This document shows positions 42,474-53,795 of a stretch of 64,000 nucleotides of DNA, piece after piece (position 1 is the first letter of the stretch; every line of letters starts with the position of its first letter). The notes under the pieces were generated by a model, which had not been told where the DNA came from, made no database searches, and saw only the letters and a program-made list of their open reading frames with translations. A program made the position numbers and the translations under genes. This DNA comes from Zoroaster sp. YZ-2022 (Eukaryota; Echinodermata; Asteroidea; Forcipulatida; Zoroasteridae): NCBI GenBank assembly GCA_029582265.1, contig CM055817.1, forward strand, positions 31,725,097 through 31,789,096, given 5' to 3'.

Positions 42474-42945
42474 AGGTGCACGATGTTAAATAACACACAT
42501 CCCAGATGTGACGGCCGAAGATGTGAAGGCAACCCAACTCTGAAAAAGCTTTGGGATTTGACTGACAGCCACGACGAGAAGGCGGAAATCGACGGACGCT
42601 CCTCACACTTCCTAATTCACGATGGCCTGTTGTTTCGAGAGTTCCAGTCCGACAAATTCAGCAGGGGAAACAAGTTTCGCGAACTTGTTATTCCCGCACA
42701 GCTTTATATGAAGATGGTAATGAAACTCGTCCGACTTCTTTTGGCCGGGTATACATGCCGAGGTATTGCGGTTCTGTAAATCCTGCGACGTGTGTCAACT
42801 TGGTAACACGCCACTCATTGACACACCATTTCAGCGAGTAGCAGTGGACTTGGTTGCCCCAATCTATCCGATGACTCACAACATGTACAGTATGTACAGT
42901 GAGCATTCGTCGCTGGCAGGCCGACACGCATTGATTTATTAGCTC
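42474..42945 (+). pseudogene. Ty3/Gypsy integrase N-terminal region, continuation of the remnant at 38241
   Basis: After the piggyBac right end, PDVTAEDVKATQ and then NPTLKKLWDLTDS continue the Gypsy linker. HDGLLFREFQ and LVIPAQLYMK follow, and in another frame there is the H2C2 half FCKSCDVCQLG and the start of the integrase core (TPFQRVAVDLVAPI). The frame stops at 42942, where the repeat-family DNA begins. The catalytic triad, reverse transcriptase and RNase H are missing. No reverse transcriptase lies between protease and integrase, as in Gmr1-like elements. Confidence 0.7.
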
Positions 42946-43005
42946 ATTAGGCTAATAAAAAATATTGGTTGGCCCAGCATTTATGTGGGATATTTTAAGG
43001 TCAAA

Positions 43006-43320
43006 TACGTCATTATCGAGGTCAAAGCTAGGGGTCTGTGATTGACCATCATTTAAAATAAACCGCCCACAAATTAACAATTCTTGCATGAGGAATTTCC
43101 AATCATCGAGATTCCGATGGCAAAGTATTAAAGATACTCTCACTTCAAAATGATAAAATCTGTTGACTGAGTTATAAATTGTACGAGATCACAATGCACA
43201 ACCGTACCAACGACTCAGTTATTGATCTTTCTGTACAGTGTACAGTGTACGTGTGTGGACCCTATGGGATGGGATGGGCGTACCGCGGTAAGTGCGCACT
43301 ACGACAACAGCCTTGGTGGA
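43006..43320 (+). repeat. Dispersed repeat family A, copy 3
   Basis: Same block order as 1536-1875 and 8505-8825, starting at ATACGTCATTATCGAGGTCA and ending near GCGCACTACGACAACAGCC. It directly follows the truncated Gypsy fragment. Confidence 0.6.
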
Positions 43321-43792
43321 AGCTCAACATGGTGTATGGTTTACTGTTGAAACGGTCCCATCCACACAATCATGCGCTCACAAGTGGATGACTGGAGTCA
43401 ATGAGTATGAGGCAATAGCGGGTGGAGATGCATAGAGTGTGTGGAGCGCATGTCTTTTTGTAGAAATGTTTCAAATTAGCCATCCAGAAAATGCGGATTC
43501 TTAGCTTTGTCTAGGTCTGTCGAGTGGTCACGGTAGCATATATACATTTCATTATGTATATCCCAAGGTTGTGTCATCATTTCGGGTTAAACTGCTTGTC
43601 CCGAATCCAAATAAATCCAACGACCGAGTCTACTAAACTGTATAATGCACTTGGTTTCTCCATCAATGAGCATTGTTAATATAGTTATTCAACAACATAA
43701 CAGTTTAAGTTGATTTTCACATGTGCACGTACAGCTCTAATGTTCATTATGTGATCTTAAACAATTATAATTTTACAATGTTTATATTTCAG
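43321..43792. other. Host sequence upstream of the HYR gene exon
   Basis: No coding support. It ends in a pyrimidine-rich acceptor (TTTATATTTCAG) at 43781-43792, so it is intron or upstream sequence of the host gene. Confidence 0.45.
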
Positions 43793-43925
43793 ATAGACGT
43801 TCATCTTTTAAGGCAACATCAAGGAGTGAAAGGTGGAACAATTAAATCAGAAACAATGGGGTACTTGTGTCTTTTCGTTAAAGTTCTCATGACACAACAA
43901 TTCTTTGTCATAATGGCACAAACAG
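43793..43925 (+). CDS. Host gene exon with start codon and signal peptide
   Basis: The exon follows an acceptor (TATATTTCAG) and ends at a donor (ACAGGTATG). Its ATG at 43856 opens 23 codons, MGYLCLFVKVLMTQQFFVIM, a hydrophobic leader suited to a signal peptide, plus the first base of the next codon (phase 1). The bases before the ATG would be 5-prime UTR, implying an earlier non-coding exon. The phase fits the HYR exon at 49478 exactly. Together they predict a secreted or membrane protein. The intron between them is 5.5 kb and contains the Penelope-like and MITE insertions. Confidence 0.6.
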
Positions 43926-44261
43926 GTATGTTATGATTAGACAACCACTTTGTTCAAGCATACAGGTGTACGTATTTTAAAAAGATATTCTAAAAAATCC
44001 ACTCTCTAGGACTGTATTCCCTGGTATGACTTATTAGATCTAGAAATCCATGACACCGACTTAAATGGCGTTTGACTCTAAAAACATGTTTTTCTTTTAT
44101 ACAACAAACGTATAAAATTCACAGGTCCTATTCAGCCATTTTCCACACTGCTGAGAATTATCGCGAAACATGTCGAATGAGGCCATTAAAACTTTGATAG
44201 GTTTCTGTTAGGGGGCGCTATATCCATTTTGGGAAACTTTCCTCTTTTTTCGGTCAAAATA
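43926..44261 (+). other. Intron 1 of the host gene, start
   Basis: Non-coding, beginning with the donor GTATG. Nothing else recognised before the Penelope-derived repeats. Confidence 0.5.
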
Positions 44262-44470
44262 GTAAAATTAATTGCGGTGACACTATGTGAAATTCTCTAT
44301 TGAGTAGTAATTAGTTCTGAAAAAAAAACCTGGAGGTTACAACTCGACGTTTTGATCAGTATGCTCTGATCGTCCTTAAGTAGTAAGGGTTCTGAGAATA
44401 AACTTTTGGTTAACTCAACATTTCGATCTGTATGCTTTGATCATCTTCTAAGAGAATGCTGGAATGCTGG
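44262..44470 (-). repeat. Penelope-like terminal fragment, outer copy
   Basis: The minus-strand match to the terminal repeat begins AATTGCGGTGACAC(T/C)ATG as read on plus. It contains two degenerate hammerhead-like motifs in tandem (44345-44380 and 44418-44452). It lies just outside the large inverted arm. Confidence 0.65.
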
Positions 44471-44573
44471 TGCAGTAGAGGCTTAAGTAGCTAGATCTTT
44501 GGGCTTGCTTGTGCCAGCCATTCTTGTAGATGTATCTATTACCTAAAACAAAATTGAAATACATTTATAATTA

Positions 44574-45119
44574 ATTATGTGTGAAATAACAAATGTATTA
44601 TTACACAATTTATGTATAGAAAGTGAAAGAAATATTGTAATTAAACAAATTTGTCAAAAATGTGCTTAAATATCAGCTGTTTTAACCAACCACACACCAA
44701 CTCTTAAAAACATTCGAATAATAAATCCCATAAGTTTCAACTTCAAAGGTTCAGGGGTTATACAGTTGTAAACCTTAAATTTATTTGGGAACTACCAACT
44801 TTGTATTCTCTTTCACTTTACTATTATATCACCGTGATTGTACAAACTACAGTTCTATGACAGTAACCTATGGGTTAATATTTCATGTTTAAGATGATAA
44901 CCATGGAAATTTCTTCCAGTAATACTTGGTGGTGCATGGTGAATAATATTATTATTAAAAACAAACTTAGAACTTGTAGCTTTGCATGGTGAATAGGATA
45001 AGTAAGACTAATTGCGGTGACACCATGTGAAATGCTCAATTGAGTAGTAATTAGTTCTGAAAAGAACTGGAGGTACAGCTCGACGTTTCGATCAGTATGC
45101 TCTGATCGTCCTCAGGAGA
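44574..45119. repeat. Left arm of a 550-bp inverted repeat around the Penelope-like element
   Basis: Matches the reverse complement of 47100-47648 almost throughout. The inner 110 bp is the element's terminal repeat; the outer 440 bp is AT-rich non-coding sequence. Small indels differ between the arms. Confidence 0.8.
45081..45115 (-). ncRNA. Hammerhead-like ribozyme motif in Penelope terminal repeat
   Basis: On the minus strand CTGAGGA is followed by a 6-7 bp helix (GATCAG with CTGATC, loop AGCATA) and then GAAACGTC. This is the CUGANGA-stem-GAAAC core layout reported for Penelope-like elements. One extra C lies between the first core box and the helix, so activity is uncertain. Confidence 0.45.
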
Positions 45120-45242
45120 ATGCCGGACTGCTGCTGCTGGAGGATTGCGCGAAGACGGGATGCTTGAGGATTAGTTCGTTGAGGCGCGTAGGCGGGAACT
45201 GTGGATCGGTGGATCCTAGGGTTTGGGGGAAGGAGTGTGTGC

Positions 45243-46932
45243 TCACTGAACCAAATCAGTTGTAGACAAGCACTGGGGGAGAAGGGTGGTTGACTTAGGA
45301 TATAGGGATCCCTCAGTCTGGGGTGGGTTGTAGACTTTGGATATAAATGATCCTTCAGTCTGTAGTAGTGCTCGCCAAATGTCGCTGATGTAGAAGCCGA
45401 TGTCCTGTGGCACAGTTTCGTGTGAGACGATCTCAATGGCCTCTCTGATGCGTCTGGGGTGCCATGTGTCGATGGGTGTGATGAGTTGGGCTGCCTGCCA
45501 GTCGATTTGGTGGTCCTTGATGTGCGAGTGCTTGATGATGGCTGACTTTTCGAAATCTCCTCTGCGCTCGGTGTTACTTAAGTCTGATCGGGAGATTCCG
45601 TCCTGTTTTGCTGATGTACACCTTACCGCACTCACAGGGGATCCGGTAGACTCCCTCTCTGTTGCTTGGGTCTGGTTTTTCCTTGTGGGTGTGCAGAAGT
45701 CCTTAGAGTTTGCTTGGGCCTGAGTGGTACACTTCGATGCCTGCTCGTCGGAGTATGCGTTGTAGTTTGTGAGACGTCGAACCTAGATAGTGGAGAGAAG
45801 CAGAAAGGGTTAGATCACTTACCTTACGTTCAGGGTTTGGAACTGGCTTCGCTGTGCTGATCTTGCTGGGGTTGTAACCGTTGCGCTTGAGGGTAGTTCG
45901 GATGTGCTGTAGTTCCTTGGGAAGGCTGTCCTTGTCACAGATGTTGTAGGCGCGTTGAACGAGGATACGGTTGACTGATGACTGGATGCTAGGGTGATGG
46001 AAGGAGCGCTGGTTCAGGTAACGGTCTGTGTGGGATGGCTTTCTGTAAACGTTGTGGTGTAGGGTGCCGTCATGGTTTCTGGAAATGCCGACATCGAGGA
46101 ACGAGATCTTGCCATCTTCTTCTGTTTCCATGGTGAACTTGATGCTCGGATGTTGCTGGTTGAAATGATGTAGGAAATCCTGGAGTGTGTCTCTGCCGTG
46201 TGGCCAAACCACAAAGGTGTCATCAACATATCGGAGCCACGTGTTTGGTTGGAGGTCGGCGGTGTTGAGGGAAGAGTTTTCGAACTCTTCCATGAACATA
46301 TCAGCAAGGACCGGGGATAGAGGGGATCCCATGGAGGTCCCAGCTGTCTGCTCGTAGAACCTGCCCTGAAATTGAAAACAACTTGAAGAGACACATGTTA
46401 GTAGCAGATCATGAATTTGGTCAGGGGTGAGTGATGTGCGATCATCAAGGGAAAGATCTTGTTTGAGTCTGTCCTTCACCAGCAGGCATGTCTCTTCAGT
46501 TGGGACATTGGTGAAAAGGGAGACAACATCAAAACTAACCAAGATGTCGCTGGGTTGTAGGGTGAGGCCTCGGGTGATATCTCCACGAACTGACTGGAGT
46601 TAGACACGTGGTGCTGAGTGAGACCCACAAAGGGTCGGAGGATCTTAGCTAGATGCTGTGTTGTATGTGGGTGAACCTCTAGAGGCGACGATAGGGCGGA
46701 GAGGAACATCGGGTTTGTGGATCTTCGGCTGGCCAAAGAACCTGTGGCAGGATGAGCTGAAGGGTCTGAGGTGTCGGTAGAGTTGGGTGGAGAATGCATC
46801 GGCACGGTGGAGGGCAAGGAGTTTGCTGACAACTCTTTTCTCTATGAATGGGATGGGGTTCTTCTTGAGGGGGCGGTATGAACCAGATAATAGAATGTCA
46901 CTTATCTTGTCTGTATATTGCGATCGAACCAT
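45243..46932 (-). pseudogene. Penelope-like element: reverse transcriptase and GIY-YIG endonuclease, frameshifted
   Basis: RT motifs on the minus strand are GQPKIHKPDVPLRPIV, SFDVVSLFTNVP, QTAGTSMGSPLSPVLAD and LRYVDDTFVVW with the catalytic Asp pair, then SFLDVGISR and VYRKPSHTDRYLN. The main open block is 46542-45703. A GIY-YIG remnant follows in other frames: VYRIPCECGKVYIS, and SAIIKHSHIKDHQIDW with RRIREAIEI. Frameshifts lie near 46650, 45710 and 45600. Penelope-like elements encode these two domains to reverse transcribe at a nick made by the nuclease. The N-terminal RT part is found inverted at 46955-47105. The element sits antisense in intron 1 of the host gene. Confidence 0.8.
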
Positions 46933-46954
46933 GATGACGTCCGACTACAGATGA

Positions 46955-47105
46955 GTGATGTGTTGCGTAGAGCCAAGCCAGCTAAGCCCAACCTCTCCAA
47001 AGGAGAGCTTTCTGCTTTCTGCTCTACGTGACATCCGACGGGACAGCTCTATCCACATCCTCACCGCAGACAAAGGCAACGCTACAGTCATCATGGATCG
47101 ATCGC
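46955..47105 (+). pseudogene. Inverted N-terminal piece of Penelope-like RT
   Basis: Encodes LSALRDIRRDSSIHILTADK followed by GNATVIMDRS on the plus strand, the conserved start of Penelope-type reverse transcriptases, in head-to-head orientation to the rest of the RT. GTCATCATGG and TCGATCGCA stretches occur at both sides of the switch (46920-46935 and 47087-47108), suggesting a template switch or microhomology inversion. It then runs directly into an inverted terminal repeat. Confidence 0.75.
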
Positions 47106-47648
47106 ATACTGATCGAAACGTCGAGTTGTGCCTCCAGTTCTTTTCAGAACTAATTACTACTCAATTGAGCATTTCACATGGTGTCACCGCAATTACTCTT
47201 ACTTGTCCTCCTCACTATGCAAAACTACAAGTTCTAAGTTTGTTTTTAATAATACTATTATTCACCATGCACCCACAAGTATTACTGCACGAAATTTCCA
47301 TGGTTATCATCTTAAACATGAAATATTAACCCACATGTTACTGTCATAGAACTGTAGTTTGTACAATCACGGTGATTTAACAGTAAGTGAAAGAGAATAC
47401 AAAGTTGGTAGTTCCCAAATAAATTTAAGGTTTACAACTGTATAACCCCTGAACCTTTGAAGTTGAAACTTAGCTTAAAATAAAATAGTGCGATATGGGA
47501 TTTATTATTTGAATGTTTTTAAGGGTTGGTGTGTGGTTGGTTAAAACAGCTGATATTTAAGCTCATTTTTGACAAATTTATTACAATAATTATTATCTTT
47601 CACTTTCTATAAATAAATTGTGTAATAATACATTTGTTATTTCACACA
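47100..47648. repeat. Right arm of the 550-bp inverted repeat
   Basis: Inverted copy of 44574-45119, starting with the terminal repeat (TGATCGAAACGTCGAGTTG) and ending TTGTTATTTCACACAT. Confidence 0.8.
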
Positions 47649-47830
47649 TCCTGTCTTCGCGCAATCCTCCAGCAGCCTACATAAGCAGCAGTTTTTCCCA
47701 GAGTCCGGCATTCTCATGAGGACAATCAGATCATACTGATCGAAACGTCGAGTTGTACCTCCAGTTATTTTCAAAAATAATTACTACTCAATTGAGCATT
47801 TAACATGTTGTCATCGCAATTACTCTTACT
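47649..47830 (+). repeat. Penelope-like 3-prime terminal fragment, plus orientation
   Basis: Reads CTTCGCGCAATCCTCCAGCA at its start, matching the 3-prime end of the minus-strand element near 45135-45165, and continues through GGCATTCTCATGAGGAC into the terminal repeat. A hammerhead-like motif is present at 47714-47750 (ATGAGGA, helix, GAAAC). Confidence 0.7.
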
Positions 47831-48001
47831 TAAAAACAAACTTACCCAACTAAGGTCACTGCCCAACTTTGCCAACAAACAATCCTTTTAGTTGATATGA
47901 TGTACGTACATTTATTAACCTTAATATATAATTGTGTTAATTGAGTTAAAATCCATCAACCATGTCAACAAACCACGAACAGCTGATTAGTAACTAATGT
48001 A

Positions 48002-48237
48002 CACTCACTGGCCATAAGTATTGCAACATTGAAATTCACACCAAAGTTCAGTTTGGAGAACTGTGTTACAATAATTTATTTTATTTTATTTACACTACTT
48101 AAGACTTTTTGAAATTGCCTTTGTTTTGAAGTCAATGTTCTTTTTTACTGTTCGATGAAATCGGATTAAATGATTATCTCACCTGTTACTGTAAAGTGCT
48201 ATTTTGAGCATGTTGCAATACTTTTGGCCAGTGAGTG
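48002..48237. mobile_element. Tc1/mariner-type MITE, copy 2
   Basis: A 236-bp element with the same inverted ends as 8075-8332 and TA on both sides (48000-48001 and 48238-48239). It lies in intron 1 of the host gene. Confidence 0.85.
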
Positions 48238-49477
48238 TAGATTATGTGTGGTACATAATCACATACACAGTCTGGTAACCACCATTATGTATGTCTCCAC
48301 AGTGCATATGGAGTCAGGGAACCTTTACGTTAAACTGGCAACAGAGGGCGCCCTTGAACACAAACTTTCAGGGGGCATGTACAGGGGCGTTAGAAATATC
48401 AAATTTTTATTTTAATGATTTAGTCTTGTTTCTAATAGGCCTGTACATGTTTTGAGGGGGCAAAATATAAAAAAGTCAAAAACAATAATCCCCTAGTGTT
48501 AGACATGTCGGAAGACATCTTGCTTTGCCGAAGCTCACAGAAAAAAGCCATATCATTGGTCAACGTACATGACAAACCCGTAGTGATTGGCCGATCGTGG
48601 TATAGTGATCGTTTTATTTTGTACAAATTTACTCCATGATAAAGTATTCAACTATTGGTATATTATTCAGGGTTATGTAGACTATAATTAAAAAAATATA
48701 TTAATTTATGTATGCACACTATTTAGTATATTATAACATAGTGATTAGATTAAAAGTGCATTGTGTACAAAACAAATCAAACGTTTGACCATAACTCTAT
48801 GCACTCTGGACAAAAACGTACCAGCCCATAACAACTTTTTCAATTAAGATATAAAGGTGTTTAACTCTGTGAATTAAATTCAGAAAAAGGGTAACTTTAT
48901 TATAAATATAATTGGCTATTTTGTCTCTATAATTAGTACATTATTACTTGAAACAGTTGGGAATCTTCAATTATCCGCTCATAAAAAACCTTAATAACAA
49001 ACATAAAATAACGTACTCAAGTCTGGCAATCTAATTCAGGAGAAGGTAATTTTTAATTTAACAATATAAATACGTGACAAGAGTTTGGGGACCTTCATTT
49101 TTTGTATTTACTTTCAGCAAAGTCAAAAGTAAAAGAAATGTTTGTGAATATTTGTTTGTAGCACCCTTCTCATGAAAGTAACTATTAATGTAAGAAACTG
49201 TTATAATATATCAATAAACAGAATCTCGAGGATTTTATAGTACTAGCCTATTGCAAATTCTAAATTCCAGGAATAGTTTTTAATAGTTTGTTTATCACAT
49301 TAATATTTGGTTATGGCTGATTAAAGGAGTGCCCGAAGTACATATAATATGTATTGAGCTCAGCGATTCCTTTTCTTCGTACAATTATTGACTTCAAAAA
49401 CCTTTATCTAAGTCACAAAGTGTTTTATTGCTGTACGTTTGTAACTTAGTATTTGCATGACTCCTTTTTATTTACAG
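48238..49477 (+). other. Intron 1 of the host gene, end
   Basis: AT-rich non-coding DNA. Bases 48789-48882 recur at 49852-49945 (CTATGCACTCTGGACAAAAA type) on the other side of the HYR exon. It ends with the acceptor TTTTTATTTACAG. Confidence 0.5.
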
Positions 49478-49732
49478 TGGACACAACACCACCTGTTGTT
49501 ATTTGCCCTCCAAACCAAATATGTAAGATTGCCATCGTTATGGGAGCTACTGTCAGGCAGGTGACTTGGGATCTACCAACTGTAACTGACAATTCAGGAA
49601 GCTTCTTTCTTGTGTCAAACACCAACAATCCCAATGATTTTTTCCAAATCGGAAGAAACCAAGTAACATACACATATAGGGACGCTGCTAACAACAGAAA
49701 TAGCTGCACTTTCAGAGTAATAATTCTGGAAG
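49478..49732 (+). CDS. Host gene exon encoding a HYR (hyalin repeat) domain
   Basis: Exactly 255 bp, bounded by TTTACAG and GGTAATAC, phase 1 at both ends. It encodes one HYR domain: TTPPVVICPPNQ at the start, VTWDLPTVTDNSG in the middle, FFQIGRNQVTYTYRDAANN, and CTFRVIILE at the end, with the two conserved Cys. HYR domains are immunoglobulin-like adhesion modules found in extracellular proteins, abundant in echinoderms and other deuterostomes. A phase 1-1 domain exon is a typical shuffled module. It joins the signal-peptide exon at 43793 and the Cys-rich exons downstream in frame. Confidence 0.85.
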
Positions 49733-52453
49733 GTAATACATTTTTGTTTGAATTGGATTTATTTTCTGCTGTTAATCATGATTATGTTAATAGCTATTAA
49801 GATGACGATGATTATTGTTATCAGGTGTTGTTCTTGTCGCTGTTGCTGTTGACCATAACCCTATGCATTCTGGACAAAAACGAAGTACCAGCCCATAAAA
49901 CATATGTTTAATTAAGATAACGTTTTCAAGACTGTGAATCAAATTATTGTTGCTGCTGTTGCTGCTGCTGCAACAAAATGTTATGAGCGGAAGTCCAATC
50001 CCAGAATGCTATGCGCTCAAGCAACCACGGGCTGTTGTGTTGTAACTGAAGTTTCCCATATGCAACGCGTCGCGACCAAAATGGCTCCCGCAGACGTGTC
50101 ACCACATCTTATGAGCGTGCTGTTATTACCAATATTTGTATAATACACGTAAACGAGCCTTGCCTGCGACAATTCTTTCATTCAATTATTTTATTCAAAC
50201 CATTTATTTGGTCACATTCTATAAAAGTAAATATAACGTGTTATTTACAGATTTAGATATTTATATTTTTAGACATTACTATGAATACTTTTAAAGGAAA
50301 GTTTCAAAAGTACTGAAGTACATAATACTACACTAGATATTACCGCGCGAATTATTTGGCGCCCTATTTGTTACCTCCATGACCTTTCAAGACATGTTGA
50401 CATCCCAGCATCCGGGACGCAAAACTGGGGTAAGTTAAATCCGCTTTCGTTTCACACTACATCTCTTATCCCCGGGCAATACAACCCCAGGAAGGCCCCG
50501 GTAGTTTTTGTTACCGCACGGTTACCCTGGCGCAGTTTCACGCTGTCCCTGCCCGCGTATTCCCTGGTCCTTATTCCCCGGGGTTCCGCGCGTTGGCACG
50601 TTTCACACGATGATCGGAAGTCATGAATGTAGCTAGCCGGAAGCGCACAATCCCACTATACAATGTGTGCGCGTACTCGCATTGTAAACGATCAAAATGG
50701 CTACAAAGGAAAATTACAAAACAATTCATTCTTGAAACGTGATGTAAACTTCTTTGGGTGATTGACTTTGCGCGTTATGATAATCCTTGACAAACTGGTA
50801 CCTTTATTTGTAATGAATACTATTACACTTTCAGTGAGACGGATACAAACCATTTTACCTCGTCCAAAACAATTTGAAATTTAACCTACTTCAAAATCAT
50901 TATTTTTGCACACTGGTAAATCAAATTCTTCCAAAAATATATTTCGTTGATATTTGGTTTCTATTAACCAAACTTTATAAATACTTGAACACAAATCTGT
51001 ACAAAACAAACAGCAATACATTTAGTGCGCATTTTCTGACCTCGAGTTGTTTCTCTCTGACCTTTTCACAGTTTGTTTGCGTGATCTGTCTGCCACGTAA
51101 ACTGGGTTGAACACAACGCACTTTCCTTTGCCACTAGCCGTTACTCCCCGGGGGTTCTTTACCCCGGGGTTTTACCGCTTACCCCTACTCCGGAGCAGGG
51201 GTGGCTATTTCACGGGAATGCCCATTTTCCGGGGCAGACCGGGGTAAAGCGATCCAAGTGTGAAAAGGCCAACTGTAATTCCGCGGGGACACCCACGGGG
51301 ATTTGACTAGTGTAAAAAGGGCTATAACCACACGATTAGCTACAGGGAATTTTACGGGAGTTGCTTTTGAAGTGTGAACACACACCGATTACAATTTCTT
51401 GGGAATTTCCTAAACGGGTGCGGATCTCAAGTTTTCAAATGAGAAATATCACAAATCGGAAATACTCATTTGTTATAAATCAGAGGCATAATAACATGAA
51501 CTAATTCGGAGGTGGCTTTACTGGTGCGGAACTAACTTAATGTTTTCAAAACATAATACCTACCAAGAGTTAAGGAGTTTCCACGGAAGTTTATAGTATA
51601 TAAATCAAACATTTCCTAGGCAAGGGAGTAAGTTTGATATTAAACCAATACAAAAATAAATAAACACAAAAAATAAAAACAAACAAAAAAATAAAACAAA
51701 AACAAAAACACGTCAAGTTATCGTAAATGTGTCCCATATTCAGATTTTCTATTTATACAGAGTTCCGCTCTCCAAACAAACCCGGAACTGAGTGGAAGCT
51801 CAGAATTTATATATCATGTTTTCCAAGTGAAAAATAGTTGAATAATATCCACGGAAGCATAATTTGTTCCCTATATGCAGTAATAACCTGAAAAAGCTAT
51901 TGTTTTAGAATATACTCGGCAGTTTATAGTAGATTTTTCCAAACAAATATTGATGAATCATTACCATATGTGATATCACTATTGTGTATGAACTACTTAA
52001 AACAAATTATTGAAAAGGCACTTGAGTGAATGACACACGACTAATTAACAACATTTTTACGTAACTAGTTCCGTTTAAAATTTTCAGATCATGAACTATA
52101 ATATGTTTCATGTTTCATTACGAACAGATGTTTTAAGTATTTGTATCATCGAACCAATTCGTATACTAACCCAATAAGGATTTTAGCAGAAACTATAAAA
52201 ACATTCAAATCTTGAAAGAAAACAAAAAATAACAATTCAACAATAACAATCTGACTTTTTAGAAAGGCACATTTAATTAAAAATACCCTTGCGTCCATCT
52301 TGGATTTATGATCAAAATCAACAATTAAACCTACCAACATCAGATGGTGCTATATTTGAATTAATTCACAAAGGATTGCGAATCACTCAATGGAGTTTGT
52401 TTAAGAATAAACACTTCATTGCAAAGTATTTTTTCCCTTTCTTAATAATGCAG
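49733..52453 (+). other. Intron 2 of the host gene
   Basis: Non-coding. It contains the second copy of the 94-bp repeat (49852-49945), and at 50400-51280 a GC-rich stretch with CCCCGGGG motifs and AGTGTGAA-type ends that looks like a degraded non-autonomous element. AT-rich sequence follows. The tandem duplication unit 1 starts at about 52085. Confidence 0.5.
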
Positions 52454-52564
52454 TGCAATTAATTCGGGAATTAACTTGTTCATGTACAGAAGGATCACCT
52501 TGTATCGAAGCCAACCTTTTCAATTGTGCTGATGGCTCTTGTGTGTCATCCAAAGAAGAATGTC
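52454..52564 (+). CDS. Host gene exon, Cys-rich LDLR-A-like module, copy 1
   Basis: 111 bp, phase 1-1, between the acceptor CTTTCTTAATAATGCAG and the donor CGTAAGT. Encodes QLIRELTCSCTEGSPCIEAN then LFNCADGSCVSSKEEC. The F-x-C-x-D-G-x-C-V pattern is that of the first half of an LDL receptor class A or related Cys-rich module; the acidic calcium site that would follow must lie in the next exon or is absent. In frame with the HYR exon. Confidence 0.7.
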
Positions 52565-53192
52565 GTAAGTAATGTAATGTCTTATTCTTACTCAAACTTA
52601 TGCAATTATAGGCCTATACAAAACATCCATATTCGTATGGCGAAAGCGCAGCACTCGAGTGACACCTGCACCGCCGTTTATTTTAACGTAAGTAACATAA
52701 TGAGTAGCCGATTAATCTTTTAAATAAACCATACTCTCTATAAACATAGATAAATTGATAAATGCTCTGAAAACCTGCGTTTAAAAACATTTTAGCGTTT
52801 TCCTCGGCGGGGGTGTTAAACTTCACCCTACTCCTTTCATATTTCTTATTATTCTACCTTTCTCTTTATTTAAGCCCCTATCTGCCACTCCCTATTACGT
52901 AATATCGTGGCACACGCTATGCGTTGCTCGAATTCCTAAAACAACTATTCTCTCTACACTTCGAAACACGGGAAATTAAGTCTTATTTTTACTCAAAACT
53001 TATACAAAATATATACAAAACATGCATAGTCGTATGGCGATAGTGAAGTACTCAGGTGCACGTTACAGTCAATTACTTATTTACCTAGTTTAAAAGATAT
53101 TTATACGGCTTCTATATGATGAGTAATATGTCTAACCTTATAAATTACATTATTATTGTTGGTCTTGCTCTATACCATTAATGTGCCGATAT

Positions 53193-53795
53193 TTACAAAC
53201 CCAACTTCTGAGTGACTTCTAACCTGTTTTCTAGTAAATCTGCAATATACCCATCCTTACTCGCATCTCTTTTCCAGCGCCCATGTCTGTTGAGACAACG
53301 CTTTCCAACTTCCCCTGCTCTTAGTGAATGTAAACCTAGGTTTAAATCTAGTGCTACTGAGGACAACATTTCAACAATGCATTGTCTTGTTCTCGCGTAG
53401 CTCAACTTTTTGTCCTTGAAAATTAACTCACATACATTTCCTGCAGGCCGGAATAAGAACTTGCTAGATTGTGTGCTCATACCTGCTACTGACATTATTT
53501 TAACAACATACTGTATGGGCATGCTGAGCTGGAACGTTTTGGCTTCTTGACCCGATCTATATTGATCGGTTTTACTTTTCTGTATGTTTATTTTGAAATA
53601 ATTATCCGGAATTGCTATGTCAATGCAACGGGTGGAACTTAATTCATCGAAGCTTAAGAAACCTGCAAATGCTATTGTTATCATACATAGATTATTTAAT
53701 ACTAACAAATCTTGACTTAATATTAACTTGTCGCAAAGTTCTATTATTATGTCCAAAGTAACCACTGCTTTACTGTCTTGTGAACTGTGGTGCAT
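53193..53795 (-). pseudogene. DIRS-type tyrosine recombinase C-terminal part, copy 1
   Basis: 200 codons open on the minus strand. Motifs of the tyrosine recombinase family: AFAGFLSFDEL, where Arg I is normally found at the position of Ser48; QKSKTDQY with the catalytic-type Lys; LHSLRAG (His156, Arg159); HGRWKRD (His171, Trp174); and Tyr183 in DGYIAD as the nucleophile. The catalytic core is thus complete except for Arg I. The order RT upstream (56990-57470, minus) and recombinase downstream fits a DIRS-like retroelement. It is antisense within a host intron. The N-terminal recombinase domain is missing. Confidence 0.75.

Noticed and set aside
50398..51280. CpG-island-like promoter in intron 2
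   Set aside because: The CCCCGGGG-rich stretch repeats similar motifs with AGTGTGAA-type ends and looks like a degraded transposon; no exon or TATA box accompanies it.
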